Shown here piece by piece: positions 27,884-36,824 of a stretch of 64,000 nt of DNA. Within the stretch, counting starts at the first letter, position 1. Every line of letters begins with the position of its first letter. The position numbers were made by a program, and so were the translations under genes. Below the pieces are notes generated by a model that had not been told where the DNA came from, searched no databases, and saw only the letters and a program-made list of their open reading frames with translations. This stretch comes from an uncultured bacterium (lineage in GTDB: Bacteria; Spirochaetota; Leptospiria; Leptospirales; Leptonemataceae): contig CALFVU010000007.1 in assembly GCA_937928085.1 (NCBI GenBank), positions 62,001 through 126,000 on the forward strand. The letters are read 5' to 3'.

Positions 27884-27930
27884 TTTCATTGGATATTATA
27901 ATAAGGTTTTTATTATAATATCCAATGAAA
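27884..27930. terminator. perfect 21-bp hairpin after acyl-CoA dehydrogenase gene
   Basis: Bases 27884-27904 and 27910-27930 are exact reverse complements, with a GGTTT loop. The stem is mostly A-T with a TTGGATA core. There is no long T-run after it on the plus strand, while the minus strand has one (AAAAAA just before 27884), so it may end minus-strand transcription, stabilise the mRNA 3' end, or both. Confidence 0.6.
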
Positions 27931-27968
27931 AGCATCTTTTAAATTTTAATTAAAAATTTAAAAAATCT

Positions 27969-29015
27969 ATGAAAAAGATTAGTTATGTCCAAATAAAAGC
28001 TGGAAATTTAAAAAATTATAAATTTGAAGAAAAAGATTTGCAGGAACTTTCTGAAAATAAAATTCGTGTTGAAGTCAAATCTGTAGGTCTTAATTTTGCT
28101 GATATTTTTGCTTGCTTGGGTTTATATTCAGCAACACCAAAAGGATCCTTTTCTCCTGGTCTTGAATTTTCTGGTGTTATTGTTGAAATTGGTAAAAAAA
28201 TTCAAACTACCTTGAAAGTTGGTGATGAAGTTTTAGGAACAGTACGTTTTGGAGCTTTAACTAATTATTTAGATGTGAATCCCAATTATTTATATCCAAA
28301 ACCAAAAGATTGGAGTTTCGAAGAATCAGCTTCTTTTTTCGTACAAGCATTGACTGCTTGGTATGGATTGGTTGAGTTAGGAAGATTAAATTCAAAATCT
28401 TTTGTATTACTTCAGTCAGCTGCGGGTGGAGTAGGTCTACATTCTATACAAATTTTACATCATTTTCAGAGTTCATATTGTGCTATAATTGGAAATCCAA
28501 ATAAAATCGAGATCTTAAAAAAATACAACGTAAAAGAAGAGGATATTTTGATTCGAAAAAATAATATAAAAGAATTTTATAAAGATTTGCAAATTTTTAT
28601 AAAAAATAAAAAACGGAAAGGTTTTGATATTATTTTTGATTCTGTTTCAGGTAAATTTTTAAAGGCTCAGTTTCAGCTTTTGGACAGGAATGGGGTTTAT
28701 ATAATTTTTGGTGCAGCTGACTTAATGAGTAAAGGGAATAGACCAAATTATGTTTGGCTAGCTTATAAATATTTATCGTTTTATCGAATTATGCCTTTAA
28801 AGCTTATCGATACAAATCGTGGTATTTTCGGTTTTAATTTGATTTGGTTATACGATAAGCTTGAATTGTTTCAAAAAATGATTCAAGAGATGCAAAAAGT
28901 ACAATGGAAAAAGCCACACATAGGCAAAGTTTTTGATTTTTCAAATTCTTATGATGCTCTAAAATATCTTCAATCCGGAAAAAGTACAGGAAAAATTGTA
29001 ATCAAAATTTCGTAG
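27969..29015 (+). CDS. zinc-free medium-chain (quinone-type) oxidoreductase
   Basis: A 348-aa MDR-family protein like quinone oxidoreductase/VAT-1. The N-terminal GroES-like domain holds GLNFADIFACLGLYSATP and PGLEFSGVIVEIG; the Rossmann part has SAAGGVGLHSIQI near residue 150 and FDIIFDSVSG near 220. No zinc-binding cysteines are visible. It probably reduces small quinones or enones with NADPH. It converges on the HAD gene with 18 bases between. Confidence 0.85.
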   Translation: MKKISYVQIKAGNLKNYKFEEKDLQELSENKIRVEVKSVGLNFADIFACLGLYSATPKGSFSPGLEFSGVIVEIGKKIQTTLKVGDEVLGTVRFGALTNYLDVNPNYLYPKPKDWSFEESASFFVQALTAWYGLVELGRLNSKSFVLLQSAAGGVGLHSIQILHHFQSSYCAIIGNPNKIEILKKYNVKEEDILIRKNNIKEFYKDLQIFIKNKKRKGFDIIFDSVSGKFLKAQFQLLDRNGVYIIFGAADLMSKGNRPNYVWLAYKYLSFYRIMPLKLIDTNRGIFGFNLIWLYDKLELFQKMIQEMQKVQWKKPHIGKVFDFSNSYDALKYLQSGKSTGKIVIKIS

Positions 29016-29033
29016 TTAAAAGATAAATAAAAG

Positions 29034-29819
29034 CTAAAATAAACCCAAACATTGTAAAAAAGCTATCCAGAATTTTCCTAAGATAGTTTTATAGGATCTT
29101 GAAGGAGTTAGAATTTTCCAATTTCTTTTTTTTGCTTCTCGTATTAATTTTGGATTTTCTGGATTGATTAAAACTGCTTCTTCAGTAAGTTTTAACAAAG
29201 GTAAGTCTGCTAGACTATCAGAATAAGAGATGGATTTCTTTAAAATTATTGGATATTCTAATTTTTTGTATTCTGGATTTTTGAAAAAATTTTCTAATTT
29301 TTCTTTATAATAGGGATCTAGAAATTGTGAAAGTCTTTTAATTTTTTCAAAAGATTTATTATTTTCTCCTATGATTTTTGGAAAAAAGTTTATTTTTTGA
29401 TTAATCAAAAAAGGTGTTGCAATAGTATAGTCAAAACCCAATTTTTCTCCAATATATTTTGCATAAAAATCAGGAGCTGCTGTATTTAGAATCAAGATTT
29501 TTTGATTTTTGTATTTTTCAATTTCTTCAATCAAATCTTGATAGAGATTAGGCAAAACAGATTTTTCGACAAATTCTTTACATAGTTTTTCTAAATGTTC
29601 TTTTTCTATATTCCACAAAAAGCTTAAAAAAATTTGTTTTAAAGTTTTAGAAGATATCCATTTTAAAAGTGCAAATGGTAACAATGGTAAAATCAATACC
29701 AAATAGTAAATTCTAAAAGGATATTTTTTAATAATATAATTTACAAACAACAAAAGAGTATCGTAAGGTAAAAGAGTATAATCTAAATCAAAAATTGCAT
29801 ATTCATCAGACTTTAACAT
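29034..29819 (-). CDS. HAD-superfamily hydrolase, SerB-like subfamily IB
   Basis: I start at ATG 29819 (261 aa), because the upstream start at 29900 would overlap the divergent MarC gene; there is no clear ribosome binding site. Motif I is FDLDYTLLP, motif II is near ILILNTAAPDF (Asn-Thr), and motif III/IV lies in ISYSDSLADLPLL. The insert at about 45-75 has a hydrophobic helix pair, as in membrane-associated IB members such as CicA-like proteins. It is a probable phosphatase; the substrate is unknown. Confidence 0.8.
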   Translation of the reverse strand: MLKSDEYAIFDLDYTLLPYDTLLLFVNYIIKKYPFRIYYLVLILPLLPFALLKWISSKTLKQIFLSFLWNIEKEHLEKLCKEFVEKSVLPNLYQDLIEEIEKYKNQKILILNTAAPDFYAKYIGEKLGFDYTIATPFLINQKINFFPKIIGENNKSFEKIKRLSQFLDPYYKEKLENFFKNPEYKKLEYPIILKKSISYSDSLADLPLLKLTEEAVLINPENPKLIREAKKRNWKILTPSRSYKTILGKFWIAFLQCLGLF

Positions 29820-29872
29820 TAGTGCAAATATTTTTGCTTGTTGAGTTTTGAAAATTAAAAAAATCAAATTAT

Positions 29873-30484
29873 ATGTGGGAAGAGTTTTTATCAACAACAT
29901 TTCTTTTGTTTTTTGTAATGGATCCTATTGGCAATATTCCTATTTTTGCAATTGTGCTCGAAAATAAAACACTCAAACAAAAAAATTGGATTGTAGTAAG
30001 AGAGGTGATTTTTTCTTTAATAGTTCTAATTCTTTTTTTATTTATAGGAAATAGTATTCTTAATTATTTGAATATTTCTCAATCTTCTTTAAAAATTTCA
30101 GGTAGCATTATTTTATTTATTATTTCTATACGCATGATTTTTCCGATGGCGACGCATTCTCAAACTCAACATTATATTTTTGGTGAGCTTCCCGAAGGAG
30201 AACCGTTTCTTTTTCCTTTGGCAATACCCTCTTTAGCTGGTCCCTCTGCAATCACAACTGTGATTTTGATTTCAAATCAAAACCCAAATATGATTGACAT
30301 TTGGATGATTTCTATATTTGTAAGTTGTATTTTGGCGCTTTTGATTTTACTGTCTTCCAATTATATTTTAAGATTTATCGGAAAAAAAGGAATTTATGCT
30401 TTAGAGAAATTGATGGGGATGGCTTTAATTGCAATTTCTGTAGAAATGTTTTTAAAAGGAATTAAAGAATTTCTAAATTTTTAG
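29873..30484 (+). CDS. MarC/YhgN family membrane protein
   Basis: A 203-aa integral membrane protein with about six helices. FFVMDPIGNIPIFAIVL at the N-terminus and PLAIPSLAGPSAITTVIL in the middle are the paired MarC motifs. The family is of unknown transport function despite the 'multiple antibiotic resistance' name. It is divergent from the HAD gene. Confidence 0.9.
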   Translation: MWEEFLSTTFLLFFVMDPIGNIPIFAIVLENKTLKQKNWIVVREVIFSLIVLILFLFIGNSILNYLNISQSSLKISGSIILFIISIRMIFPMATHSQTQHYIFGELPEGEPFLFPLAIPSLAGPSAITTVILISNQNPNMIDIWMISIFVSCILALLILLSSNYILRFIGKKGIYALEKLMGMALIAISVEMFLKGIKEFLNF

Positions 30485-30552
30485 ATTTTTTTGTAATAAT
30501 ATACTTAAGAATAAAAATTGACTATTCGTTTTATTTTTTAAAAAAGGAATTT

Positions 30553-31059
30553 ATGAAAAATAAAATCAAAGTTTTATTTGTATGCCATGGTAATATTTGT
30601 AGATCTCCAGCAGCTCAAGGTGCTTTTGAAGCATTGATAAAGGAAAAAAAACTAGAAGATTTTTTCGAAGTAGATTCTGCCGGGGTAAGTTCGTATCATA
30701 TTGGAGAAAGTCCACATCCTTTAACGAAAAAAGCAGCTAAAGAAAAAGGAATTGTTTTAAATCATTATGCAAGACAAATAAATCGACAGGATTTAGATAC
30801 ATTTGATTATATCTTTGCTATGGATCGTTATAATTATCAAGATTTAATGGGTTTTGCTGTTACTAAAGAACAAAAAGAAAAAATATTTTTATTTAGAGAG
30901 TTTGATCCAGTTGTTAAGGATTCAAATACGATACCAGATGTGCCGGATCCTTATTATGGAGATTATGAAGATTTTCAAACAGTTCAAAAAATTGTTTCCA
31001 GAACAGCTGAGAATTTATTAAATTATCTTTTAGAAAAACATTCTATTATCATAAAATGA
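30553..31059 (+). CDS. low-molecular-weight protein-tyrosine phosphatase
   Basis: A 168-aa LMW-PTP with the P-loop VCHGNICRSP near residues 9-18 and the general-acid Asp in VPDPYYGDYEDF near 135-146. An AAAAGG site precedes the ATG. Such enzymes dephosphorylate protein tyrosines, often in exopolysaccharide control; no tyrosine kinase is in this window. It overlaps ogt by ATGA. Confidence 0.93.
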   Translation: MKNKIKVLFVCHGNICRSPAAQGAFEALIKEKKLEDFFEVDSAGVSSYHIGESPHPLTKKAAKEKGIVLNHYARQINRQDLDTFDYIFAMDRYNYQDLMGFAVTKEQKEKIFLFREFDPVVKDSNTIPDVPDPYYGDYEDFQTVQKIVSRTAENLLNYLLEKHSIIIK

Positions 31060-31538
31060 ATATTTATTATAAATATAGTTTTCTAAATTTAAAAATCACA
31101 ATTTACGAAGATGTAGATGATTTATATATCAAAAGAATAGAAATAACCAATCAAGAAAGTAAGGAAAGAATTAAAAATTTTAATAAAAAATTTATAAATA
31201 CTATATATAATTTTTTTGATTCTTATTTTTATAGAAAAGAATGGATTCAACCTCCTAAATTTATTATGATTGGAACTGAATTTGAAAAACTGATCTGGAA
31301 AAATTTGCAAAGGGTTCCATTTGGAAAAACTATTTCATATCAGGATCTTGCAATCATAATTGGGGTTACAACTACATATGCAAGAGCGGTAGGAAATGCT
31401 TGTAAAAAAAACCTGCTTCCAATACTTATTCCTTGTCATAGGGTGATTGGAAAATCACTTGAAATAAAAAATTTTTCTTATGGTAAGGAAATCAAAAAAT
31501 GGCTTTTAGATCATGAAGGTAGTTTATACAAAGAATGA
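31056..31538 (+). CDS. ogt: methylated-DNA-protein cysteine methyltransferase
   Basis: A 160-aa protein with the active-site PCHRV motif (LIPCHRVIGKS) and the DNA-binding GKTISYQDLA and ARAVGNACKKN segments. It removes methyl groups from O6-methylguanine in a suicide reaction. The N-terminal domain is short and divergent. The start overlaps the LMW-PTP gene by ATGA; the end overlaps panC by 26 bases. Confidence 0.92.
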   Translation: MNIYYKYSFLNLKITIYEDVDDLYIKRIEITNQESKERIKNFNKKFINTIYNFFDSYFYRKEWIQPPKFIMIGTEFEKLIWKNLQRVPFGKTISYQDLAIIIGVTTTYARAVGNACKKNLLPILIPCHRVIGKSLEIKNFSYGKEIKKWLLDHEGSLYKE

Positions 31539-32352
31539 ATTAAAACAAGAAATTCAGAAAGTAAAAAAAAGCGAAAAAACAATAGGTTTTGTTCCTACAA
31601 TGGGATATTTACATCAAGGGCATTTATCGTTGGTTGAAATTGCTAAAAAAGAAACTGACTACGTTGTCGTTAGTATTTTTGTAAATCCAAAGCAATTTAA
31701 TTCACAAGAAGACTTAGAGAAATATCCAAGAGATTTACAAAGAGATTTGGAACTTTTAAAGAAAGAAAATATTGATTTAGTTTTTGCACCTTCGGAAACA
31801 GAAATTTATTCAGAAGAACCCAAATTGATGATGGACATTCCCGAGCTTACTAATAAATTATGTGGAAAATTTCGACCAAATCACTTTCAAGGAGTTTTAC
31901 TTATTGTAAACAAACTTTTTCATTTGGTAAAACCGGATAAAGCTTATTTTGGAAAAAAAGATTATCAGCAATATTTGATCATTAAAAGAATGGTAGAAGA
32001 TTTGAATATGGATATTTCAATTGTAGGTTGCCCTTTAGTTCGAGAAGAAAATGGTCTGGCTATGAGTTCCCGTAATGTTCGCTTGTCGGATAAAGAAAAA
32101 GAAGATGCTTTACTTATTTATAGATCTTTACAAATAGCAAAACAAGAATTTTTAAAAGGAGAAAAAAATTCCGAAGTTCTCAGGGAAATTATAAAGGATA
32201 TAATCGAAACAGGAAAAAATAACAAAGTAGAGTATGTAGAGATTGTAGATCCGGAGACTTTAGAAAGTCAAAAAGTAGCGAAAAGCAAAAATATGATTGC
32301 AGTAGCAGTATATACTGGAAATGTTCGATTGATAGACAATATCGAATTATAG
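31513..32352 (+). CDS. panC: pantothenate synthetase
   Basis: A 279-aa PanC. It has VPTMGYLHQGHLSLV (the HxGH nucleotidyl-transfer motif), VSIFVNPKQF, FGKKDYQQ near 150, and the MSSRNVRLS loop. It joins pantoate and beta-alanine with ATP. It connects to the split coaC/coaB genes at 6.3-7.5 kb in CoA synthesis. It starts inside ogt. Confidence 0.96.
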   Translation: MKVVYTKNELKQEIQKVKKSEKTIGFVPTMGYLHQGHLSLVEIAKKETDYVVVSIFVNPKQFNSQEDLEKYPRDLQRDLELLKKENIDLVFAPSETEIYSEEPKLMMDIPELTNKLCGKFRPNHFQGVLLIVNKLFHLVKPDKAYFGKKDYQQYLIIKRMVEDLNMDISIVGCPLVREENGLAMSSRNVRLSDKEKEDALLIYRSLQIAKQEFLKGEKNSEVLREIIKDIIETGKNNKVEYVEIVDPETLESQKVAKSKNMIAVAVYTGNVRLIDNIEL

Positions 32353-32361
32353 GAGTAATTT

Positions 32362-33405
32362 ATGAATGTAATTTACAAGGTTTTGATTATCATTATTTTT
32401 ATTGTGATTGGAGGAATTTTGAATATGCTATATTTTTTGAATAAACAAATTAGGCATCTTTCAGAAACAAACCAAATACCTTATCCCGCAATTATGGCTC
32501 ATAGAGGAGCTTCTTATTATGCTCCAGAAGAAACACTACCTGCATATTTACTAGCTTTAGAAATAGGAGAAGATCTTTACTTAGAAGCGGATATACAAAG
32601 GACAAAAGATGGGGTTTTAGTTTGTTTTCATGATAATAACTTAAAAAGAACTACAAATATAGAGACAGTATTTCCAGATAAAAGAGACTTGGAAATTCAA
32701 GATTTAACATTTTATGAATTACAACAGCTGGATTTTGGAAGTTGGTTCAATCAAAGATATCCCGATAGAGCCAGAAAATCTTATGAAGGTTTGAAAATAC
32801 TTACTTTAGAAGAATTGGCAGACTTAGCAAAAACAAAACCTAATTTCGGTTTATATTTAGAAACAAAATCAGCACATAAATTCCCCGGTATTGAGAAAGA
32901 TTTAGTATTACTACTTTACAGAAAAGGCTGGATTGATAAAGAAGAAATTGGAGAGATTCTACAATCAGAAATTCAAAATATTCAACAAGAATCAAACATA
33001 AATTTTTTTCCTTTTAAAAAACTGATTTTTCAATCTTTCGAAATAGAAAGTTTGCAGCTTCTTAAAGAATATGCACCTAAAATACCACGAGTTTTTCTTG
33101 TAGACGAAGAGATGCAAAAAAAAGAAGGAGGTTTTCAAGCTTTGTTACAAAAAGCAAAATCAGTGAATGCACATTTAGGTCCGTCAGGTTATATGGGATT
33201 ACCATGGAATCAATATAAAGCAATTAAAGAAGAGATTTTAGTACATCATTATACGATTAATCAAATAAATCACATGCGATTATTATATTTTTTTGGAAGT
33301 GCAGGAATTTTTACAGATAAACCAGACCTTGCATTGATGTATTTTTTCCCAAATAAATATAAAAAAATTTCTATCGAAGAATTATTAAAAAAAATTCAGT
33401 ATTGA
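32362..33405 (+). CDS. glycerophosphodiester phosphodiesterase, membrane-anchored
   Basis: A 347-aa GDPD with an N-terminal helix (residues about 4-25). The catalytic core reads MAHRGASYYAPEET, then EADIQRTKDGVLVCFHDNNLKRTT (metal Glu, Asp and the second His), and a LETKS strand. It hydrolyses glycerophosphodiesters to glycerol-3-phosphate and an alcohol, and is likely periplasmic or membrane-facing. AGGAG precedes the ATG; engB follows directly. Confidence 0.92.
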   Translation: MNVIYKVLIIIIFIVIGGILNMLYFLNKQIRHLSETNQIPYPAIMAHRGASYYAPEETLPAYLLALEIGEDLYLEADIQRTKDGVLVCFHDNNLKRTTNIETVFPDKRDLEIQDLTFYELQQLDFGSWFNQRYPDRARKSYEGLKILTLEELADLAKTKPNFGLYLETKSAHKFPGIEKDLVLLLYRKGWIDKEEIGEILQSEIQNIQQESNINFFPFKKLIFQSFEIESLQLLKEYAPKIPRVFLVDEEMQKKEGGFQALLQKAKSVNAHLGPSGYMGLPWNQYKAIKEEILVHHYTINQINHMRLLYFFGSAGIFTDKPDLALMYFFPNKYKKISIEELLKKIQY

Positions 33406-34017
33406 ATGCTAGAGTATTTTCCAAATGTTAAGTTTTATAAAACTTTTCATAGTGTAGAAGATATCGTAAAAAGTAATCTTACTTTACAAGAAATCGCAGT
33501 TTGTGGAAGATCAAACTCTGGAAAATCCACTTTGATCAATGTACTATGTAATCAGAAAAAATTGGCTTTTGTATCTTCTATTCCGGGAAAAACAAAAACC
33601 ATCAATTATTATTATGTTCCTTCTTACAAAACATTTTATAAAGAATTTTTTTTAGTAGATTTACCCGGATATGGATATGCAGAAGTTTCTAAAAAACAAA
33701 GGAAAAATCTGATTTTTTTAGTAGATCAATATTTGGAAAGGTCTAAAAATTTAAAATTATTGATATTGATAATCGATGCTATACGGGATTTAGAAGAAGA
33801 AGAGATTTCAATTATTAATTATTTTCAAGATTTTAGAAAAAATTTGATTATAGTAAAAAGTAAATGGGATCGTATTAATCAAAGAGAAAAAAATCAAATT
33901 TTAGAAAAATGGAGAAAAAATAAAGAAATTTATGAAAAAACTCTTTTTATTTCTTCTTTTAAAAAAAACAACATAAGTCTTTTGATAAAAAAAATCATAT
34001 ATTTTTTGTCAAACTAA
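33406..34017 (+). CDS. engB: ribosome biogenesis GTPase YsxC/EngB
   Basis: A 203-aa EngB-type GTPase: G1 CGRSNSGKSTLIN, G2 PGKTKTIN, G3 DLPGYGYA, and G4 reading SKWD where most have TKxD. It acts in large ribosomal subunit assembly. The start codon follows the GDPD stop with no gap. Confidence 0.93.
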   Translation: MLEYFPNVKFYKTFHSVEDIVKSNLTLQEIAVCGRSNSGKSTLINVLCNQKKLAFVSSIPGKTKTINYYYVPSYKTFYKEFFLVDLPGYGYAEVSKKQRKNLIFLVDQYLERSKNLKLLILIIDAIRDLEEEEISIINYFQDFRKNLIIVKSKWDRINQREKNQILEKWRKNKEIYEKTLFISSFKKNNISLLIKKIIYFLSN

Positions 34018-34042
34018 CATTTAAAAATTACGTGAGGAATCT

Positions 34043-36313
34043 ATGGAAAGATACAAAAAAAGTATTATAATCATAGGTGGGGGGATACTTCAAGTACCTT
34101 TAATTCAGACTGCAAAGAAAATGAATTTATTTACGATTGTATTTGACATGGATCCGAATGCACCAGGAGCTCATTTATGTGATGAGTTCGTTTGTATGAG
34201 CACAAAAGATGTAGAAGGATGTGTACGTGAAGCCATAAAACTTTCTTCAATAAGAAAAATTGATGGAGTGATTACAGCTGGAACAGATGCGAGTAAATCA
34301 GTAGCAGCGATTGCAAATGCTTTGCACTTGCCTGGTATACGTTATTCATCAGCAGAAGCAGCGACCAATAAAGTATTAATGAGAAAGACCTTACAAAAAC
34401 ATAACGTACCTGTTCCCAAATTTTTGGCAGTTTGGAATTTAAAGGAAGCTTTGGAAGCCTTAGATCAGATTGGTTTGCCAGCAGTTTTAAAGCCAGCAGA
34501 AAACATGGGAGCTCGAGGAGTAATCAAAATCAATCGTAGAGAAGAGCTACAATTTGCTTATCATCACAGCAAAACGTATTCGCCTACGGGAGAATTGATT
34601 TTAGAAGAGTTTTTAGATGGCCCTGAATTATCAATTGATGCATTGACTTGGAATGGAAAGTATATAATAACTGGTATTGCAGATCGCATTATTACAGGTG
34701 AGCCTTATTTTTTAGAGATTGGTCATAATATGCCTTCGTCTTTGCCTAAGGATATTTTAGATAGTGCTTCTAAAGTTATGATTCAAGCAATGAAGGCTAT
34801 TGGTATTGATTATGGAGCGGGAAAAGGAGATTTAAAAATAACTTCTAATGGTATTTATATTGGTGAAATCGCGGCCCGACTTTCGGGTGGATTTATGTCT
34901 TCTCACACTTATCCTTATGCAAGTGGTGTGAATTTATACAAAATTGCTATTCAAATAGCGTTAGGTATGGAACCGGATCCTATAGAAGAAAATTATGAAT
35001 TTTTTGTAGTAGAGAGGGGAATTTTATCAAAACCGGGAAAAATTATTTCGATTGAAGGTATTGAAAATGCTAAAAAAATCTCAGGAGTTTGTGATGTAAT
35101 TATAACTAAAAACGTAGGAGCTATTTTAAAAAAACCGACAAGCAACATTGATAAAATTGGCCACGTTATAGCCAAAGGGAAAACCCTGTTCGAAGCAGAA
35201 AACTCTGCCAAGAAAGCTTTAGAAATGCTACAAATCCAAATAGACGAATTAGAAGGAATTGATTGGAAACAAATTGAAGAAAATGCAAGAAGGAAATTTT
35301 CTAAAGATATATGTTGGGTTTGTAAAGTTTGTGATGGAACTAATTGTGCAAGTGGTGTTCCGGGCATGGGCGGAGCTGGAAATCAATTTTCTTTTATGGA
35401 TAATATCAAAGCTTTACAAGAATATAAAATCATACCAAGGTATATTCATGAAGAAGTAGATCCGGATTTATCTTTAGAATTCTTTGGATTAAAACTCGAC
35501 ACTCCTATTATGATTGCTCCAATGACAGGTGCTTCTACAAATTTAAAAAATGCTATCTTAGAAGAAGAAATGATTTCTATATTTTTAAAAGCATCTTCGC
35601 TAGTGAATTCGGTTGCATGGTTTGGAGATGGAGCTTCTTTAGAAAAATTTGATCTTATTATAGATACTCTTAAAAATTTTTATGCAAATTTTATTCTAAT
35701 TTTTAAACCAAGAAATGATACTGAAGAAATTATAAGAAGAATCAAGATAGCAGAAAGTTTTAAAAATTGTGTTGCTGTAGGAATGGATATTGATGCTATT
35801 CAGTTTAAAACCTTGCATTTAAAGAATCAAAAAGGAAAAGCAAGAGATGTAGAAGAATTAAAAGAGATACGAAAATCCACAAAACTACCCTTTATTTTAA
35901 AAGGTATACTATCGATTGAAGATACAGAAAAAGCTATAGAAGCGGGGATGGACGCCATTGTAGTATCGAATCATGGAGGAAGGATCTTAGATTCAATACC
36001 TGGTGTTGCTAGAATATTGCCGGAGATTGCAAAAGTTTTTAAAAATCAAATTATGATTTTAGCAGATGGAGGAATTCGATCAGGAGCAGATGTTTTTAAA
36101 ATGCTATGTTTGGGTGCTGATGGTGTGTTAATCGGAAGACCATTTTTAATTTCTGCTGTAGGAGGTGGTGAACTTGCTGTAAGACATTTATTTAAACAAT
36201 ATCATCAAGAATTAGTTCAAATATTAAAACTTTGTGGAATAGAATGCTTGCAAAAAACAAATGAGTCATTTATCAAAAAAAATGATTATTATACAGTTAA
36301 AAAAAGTTTATAA
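34043..36313 (+). CDS. fusion of ATP-grasp ligase with FMN-dependent alpha-hydroxy-acid dehydrogenase-like domain
   Basis: A 756-aa two-enzyme protein. Residues about 1-410 are an ATP-grasp ligase like PurK/CPSase-type ligases: GGGILQVPLI near 9, DGVITAGTDASKSV, the KPAENMGARGV glycine loop near 150 and GEIAARLSGGFMSSH near 275. Four cysteines follow at 424, 427, 430 and 435 (C-x2-C-x2-C-x4-C), then VPGMGGAG. From about 445 on is an FMN alpha-hydroxy-acid dehydrogenase: TPIMIAPMTG, VSNHGGRIL (catalytic His) near 642, and ILADGGIRSG. The cysteine-VPGMGG lead-in is known from stand-alone clostridial FMN dehydrogenases; fusion to ATP-grasp is what stands out. Substrate unknown. Confidence 0.85.
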   Translation: MERYKKSIIIIGGGILQVPLIQTAKKMNLFTIVFDMDPNAPGAHLCDEFVCMSTKDVEGCVREAIKLSSIRKIDGVITAGTDASKSVAAIANALHLPGIRYSSAEAATNKVLMRKTLQKHNVPVPKFLAVWNLKEALEALDQIGLPAVLKPAENMGARGVIKINRREELQFAYHHSKTYSPTGELILEEFLDGPELSIDALTWNGKYIITGIADRIITGEPYFLEIGHNMPSSLPKDILDSASKVMIQAMKAIGIDYGAGKGDLKITSNGIYIGEIAARLSGGFMSSHTYPYASGVNLYKIAIQIALGMEPDPIEENYEFFVVERGILSKPGKIISIEGIENAKKISGVCDVIITKNVGAILKKPTSNIDKIGHVIAKGKTLFEAENSAKKALEMLQIQIDELEGIDWKQIEENARRKFSKDICWVCKVCDGTNCASGVPGMGGAGNQFSFMDNIKALQEYKIIPRYIHEEVDPDLSLEFFGLKLDTPIMIAPMTGASTNLKNAILEEEMISIFLKASSLVNSVAWFGDGASLEKFDLIIDTLKNFYANFILIFKPRNDTEEIIRRIKIAESFKNCVAVGMDIDAIQFKTLHLKNQKGKARDVEELKEIRKSTKLPFILKGILSIEDTEKAIEAGMDAIVVSNHGGRILDSIPGVARILPEIAKVFKNQIMILADGGIRSGADVFKMLCLGADGVLIGRPFLISAVGGGELAVRHLFKQYHQELVQILKLCGIECLQKTNESFIKKNDYYTVKKSL

Positions 36314-36316
36314 ATT

Positions 36317-36640
36317 CTAATTACTTTTTCTTTTTAGAGGATCACAAGGATGATTTTCTACTTTTCTTAATTCTAAAAGTTTAGAATAATCTATGGTTCC
36401 ATCTTTTTTTAGGTTTTCATCATAAAAATAATGAGTTTTATTTTCGTAATAACTATAAAATGGATCACAAGGATCAAACTCTTTCTTCTGAAAAATTAAA
36501 TAATAAAAATACCCTAAAAAACTTTGCTCAATTTCGATTTTTTTACAAAATACAAAAACATTAAAAATAGCGATCCAAATAAATCCCTTTTTTGTAATTG
36601 TAAATAATTCCTTTACTTGCATAGTATTTAAATAAATCAA
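36317..36640 (-). CDS. small lipoprotein-like protein
   Basis: A frame of up to 107 codons; the start is uncertain (ATG at 36640 or 36622). A hydrophobic run ends NVFVFCKKIE, the same Phe-Cys-Lys-Lys pattern as other lipoprotein signals here. The mature part is short and contains two CDP motifs (DPCDPFYSY near 57, HPCDPLKRK near the end). It overlaps the upstream small frame by 80 bases in another frame, so one of the two starts may be wrong. No family recognised. Confidence 0.5.
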   Translation of the reverse strand: MIYLNTMQVKELFTITKKGFIWIAIFNVFVFCKKIEIEQSFLGYFYYLIFQKKEFDPCDPFYSYYENKTHYFYDENLKKDGTIDYSKLLELRKVENHPCDPLKRKSN

Positions 36641-36776
36641 AATCTTGGATTTGTTTAGAGTAATTTTTTATGTCTCCTTCGATTTTTTCTACAATTGGTA
36701 ATTTTTCAAGTCGATTATAAAAAGAAACAGGATAAAGTTTTTGAATACTCGTATTACTTATAGGAGAAACTTTCAT
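36561..36776 (-). CDS. possible small protein of unknown function
   Basis: A 71-codon frame upstream of and overlapping the small lipoprotein frame. It is hydrophilic with Tyr-rich ends (YPVSFYNRLEKLP and KGIYLDRYF). The composition is protein-like, but there is no clear ribosome binding site. It could be a genuine small gene coupled to the next. Confidence 0.4.
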   Translation of the reverse strand: MKVSPISNTSIQKLYPVSFYNRLEKLPIVEKIEGDIKNYSKQIQDFDLFKYYASKGIIYNYKKGIYLDRYF

Positions 36777-36824
36777 ATCTAATTTGATTTTCGGAACAAA
36801 AAGGCTTTTTATAAAGTAAAACTT

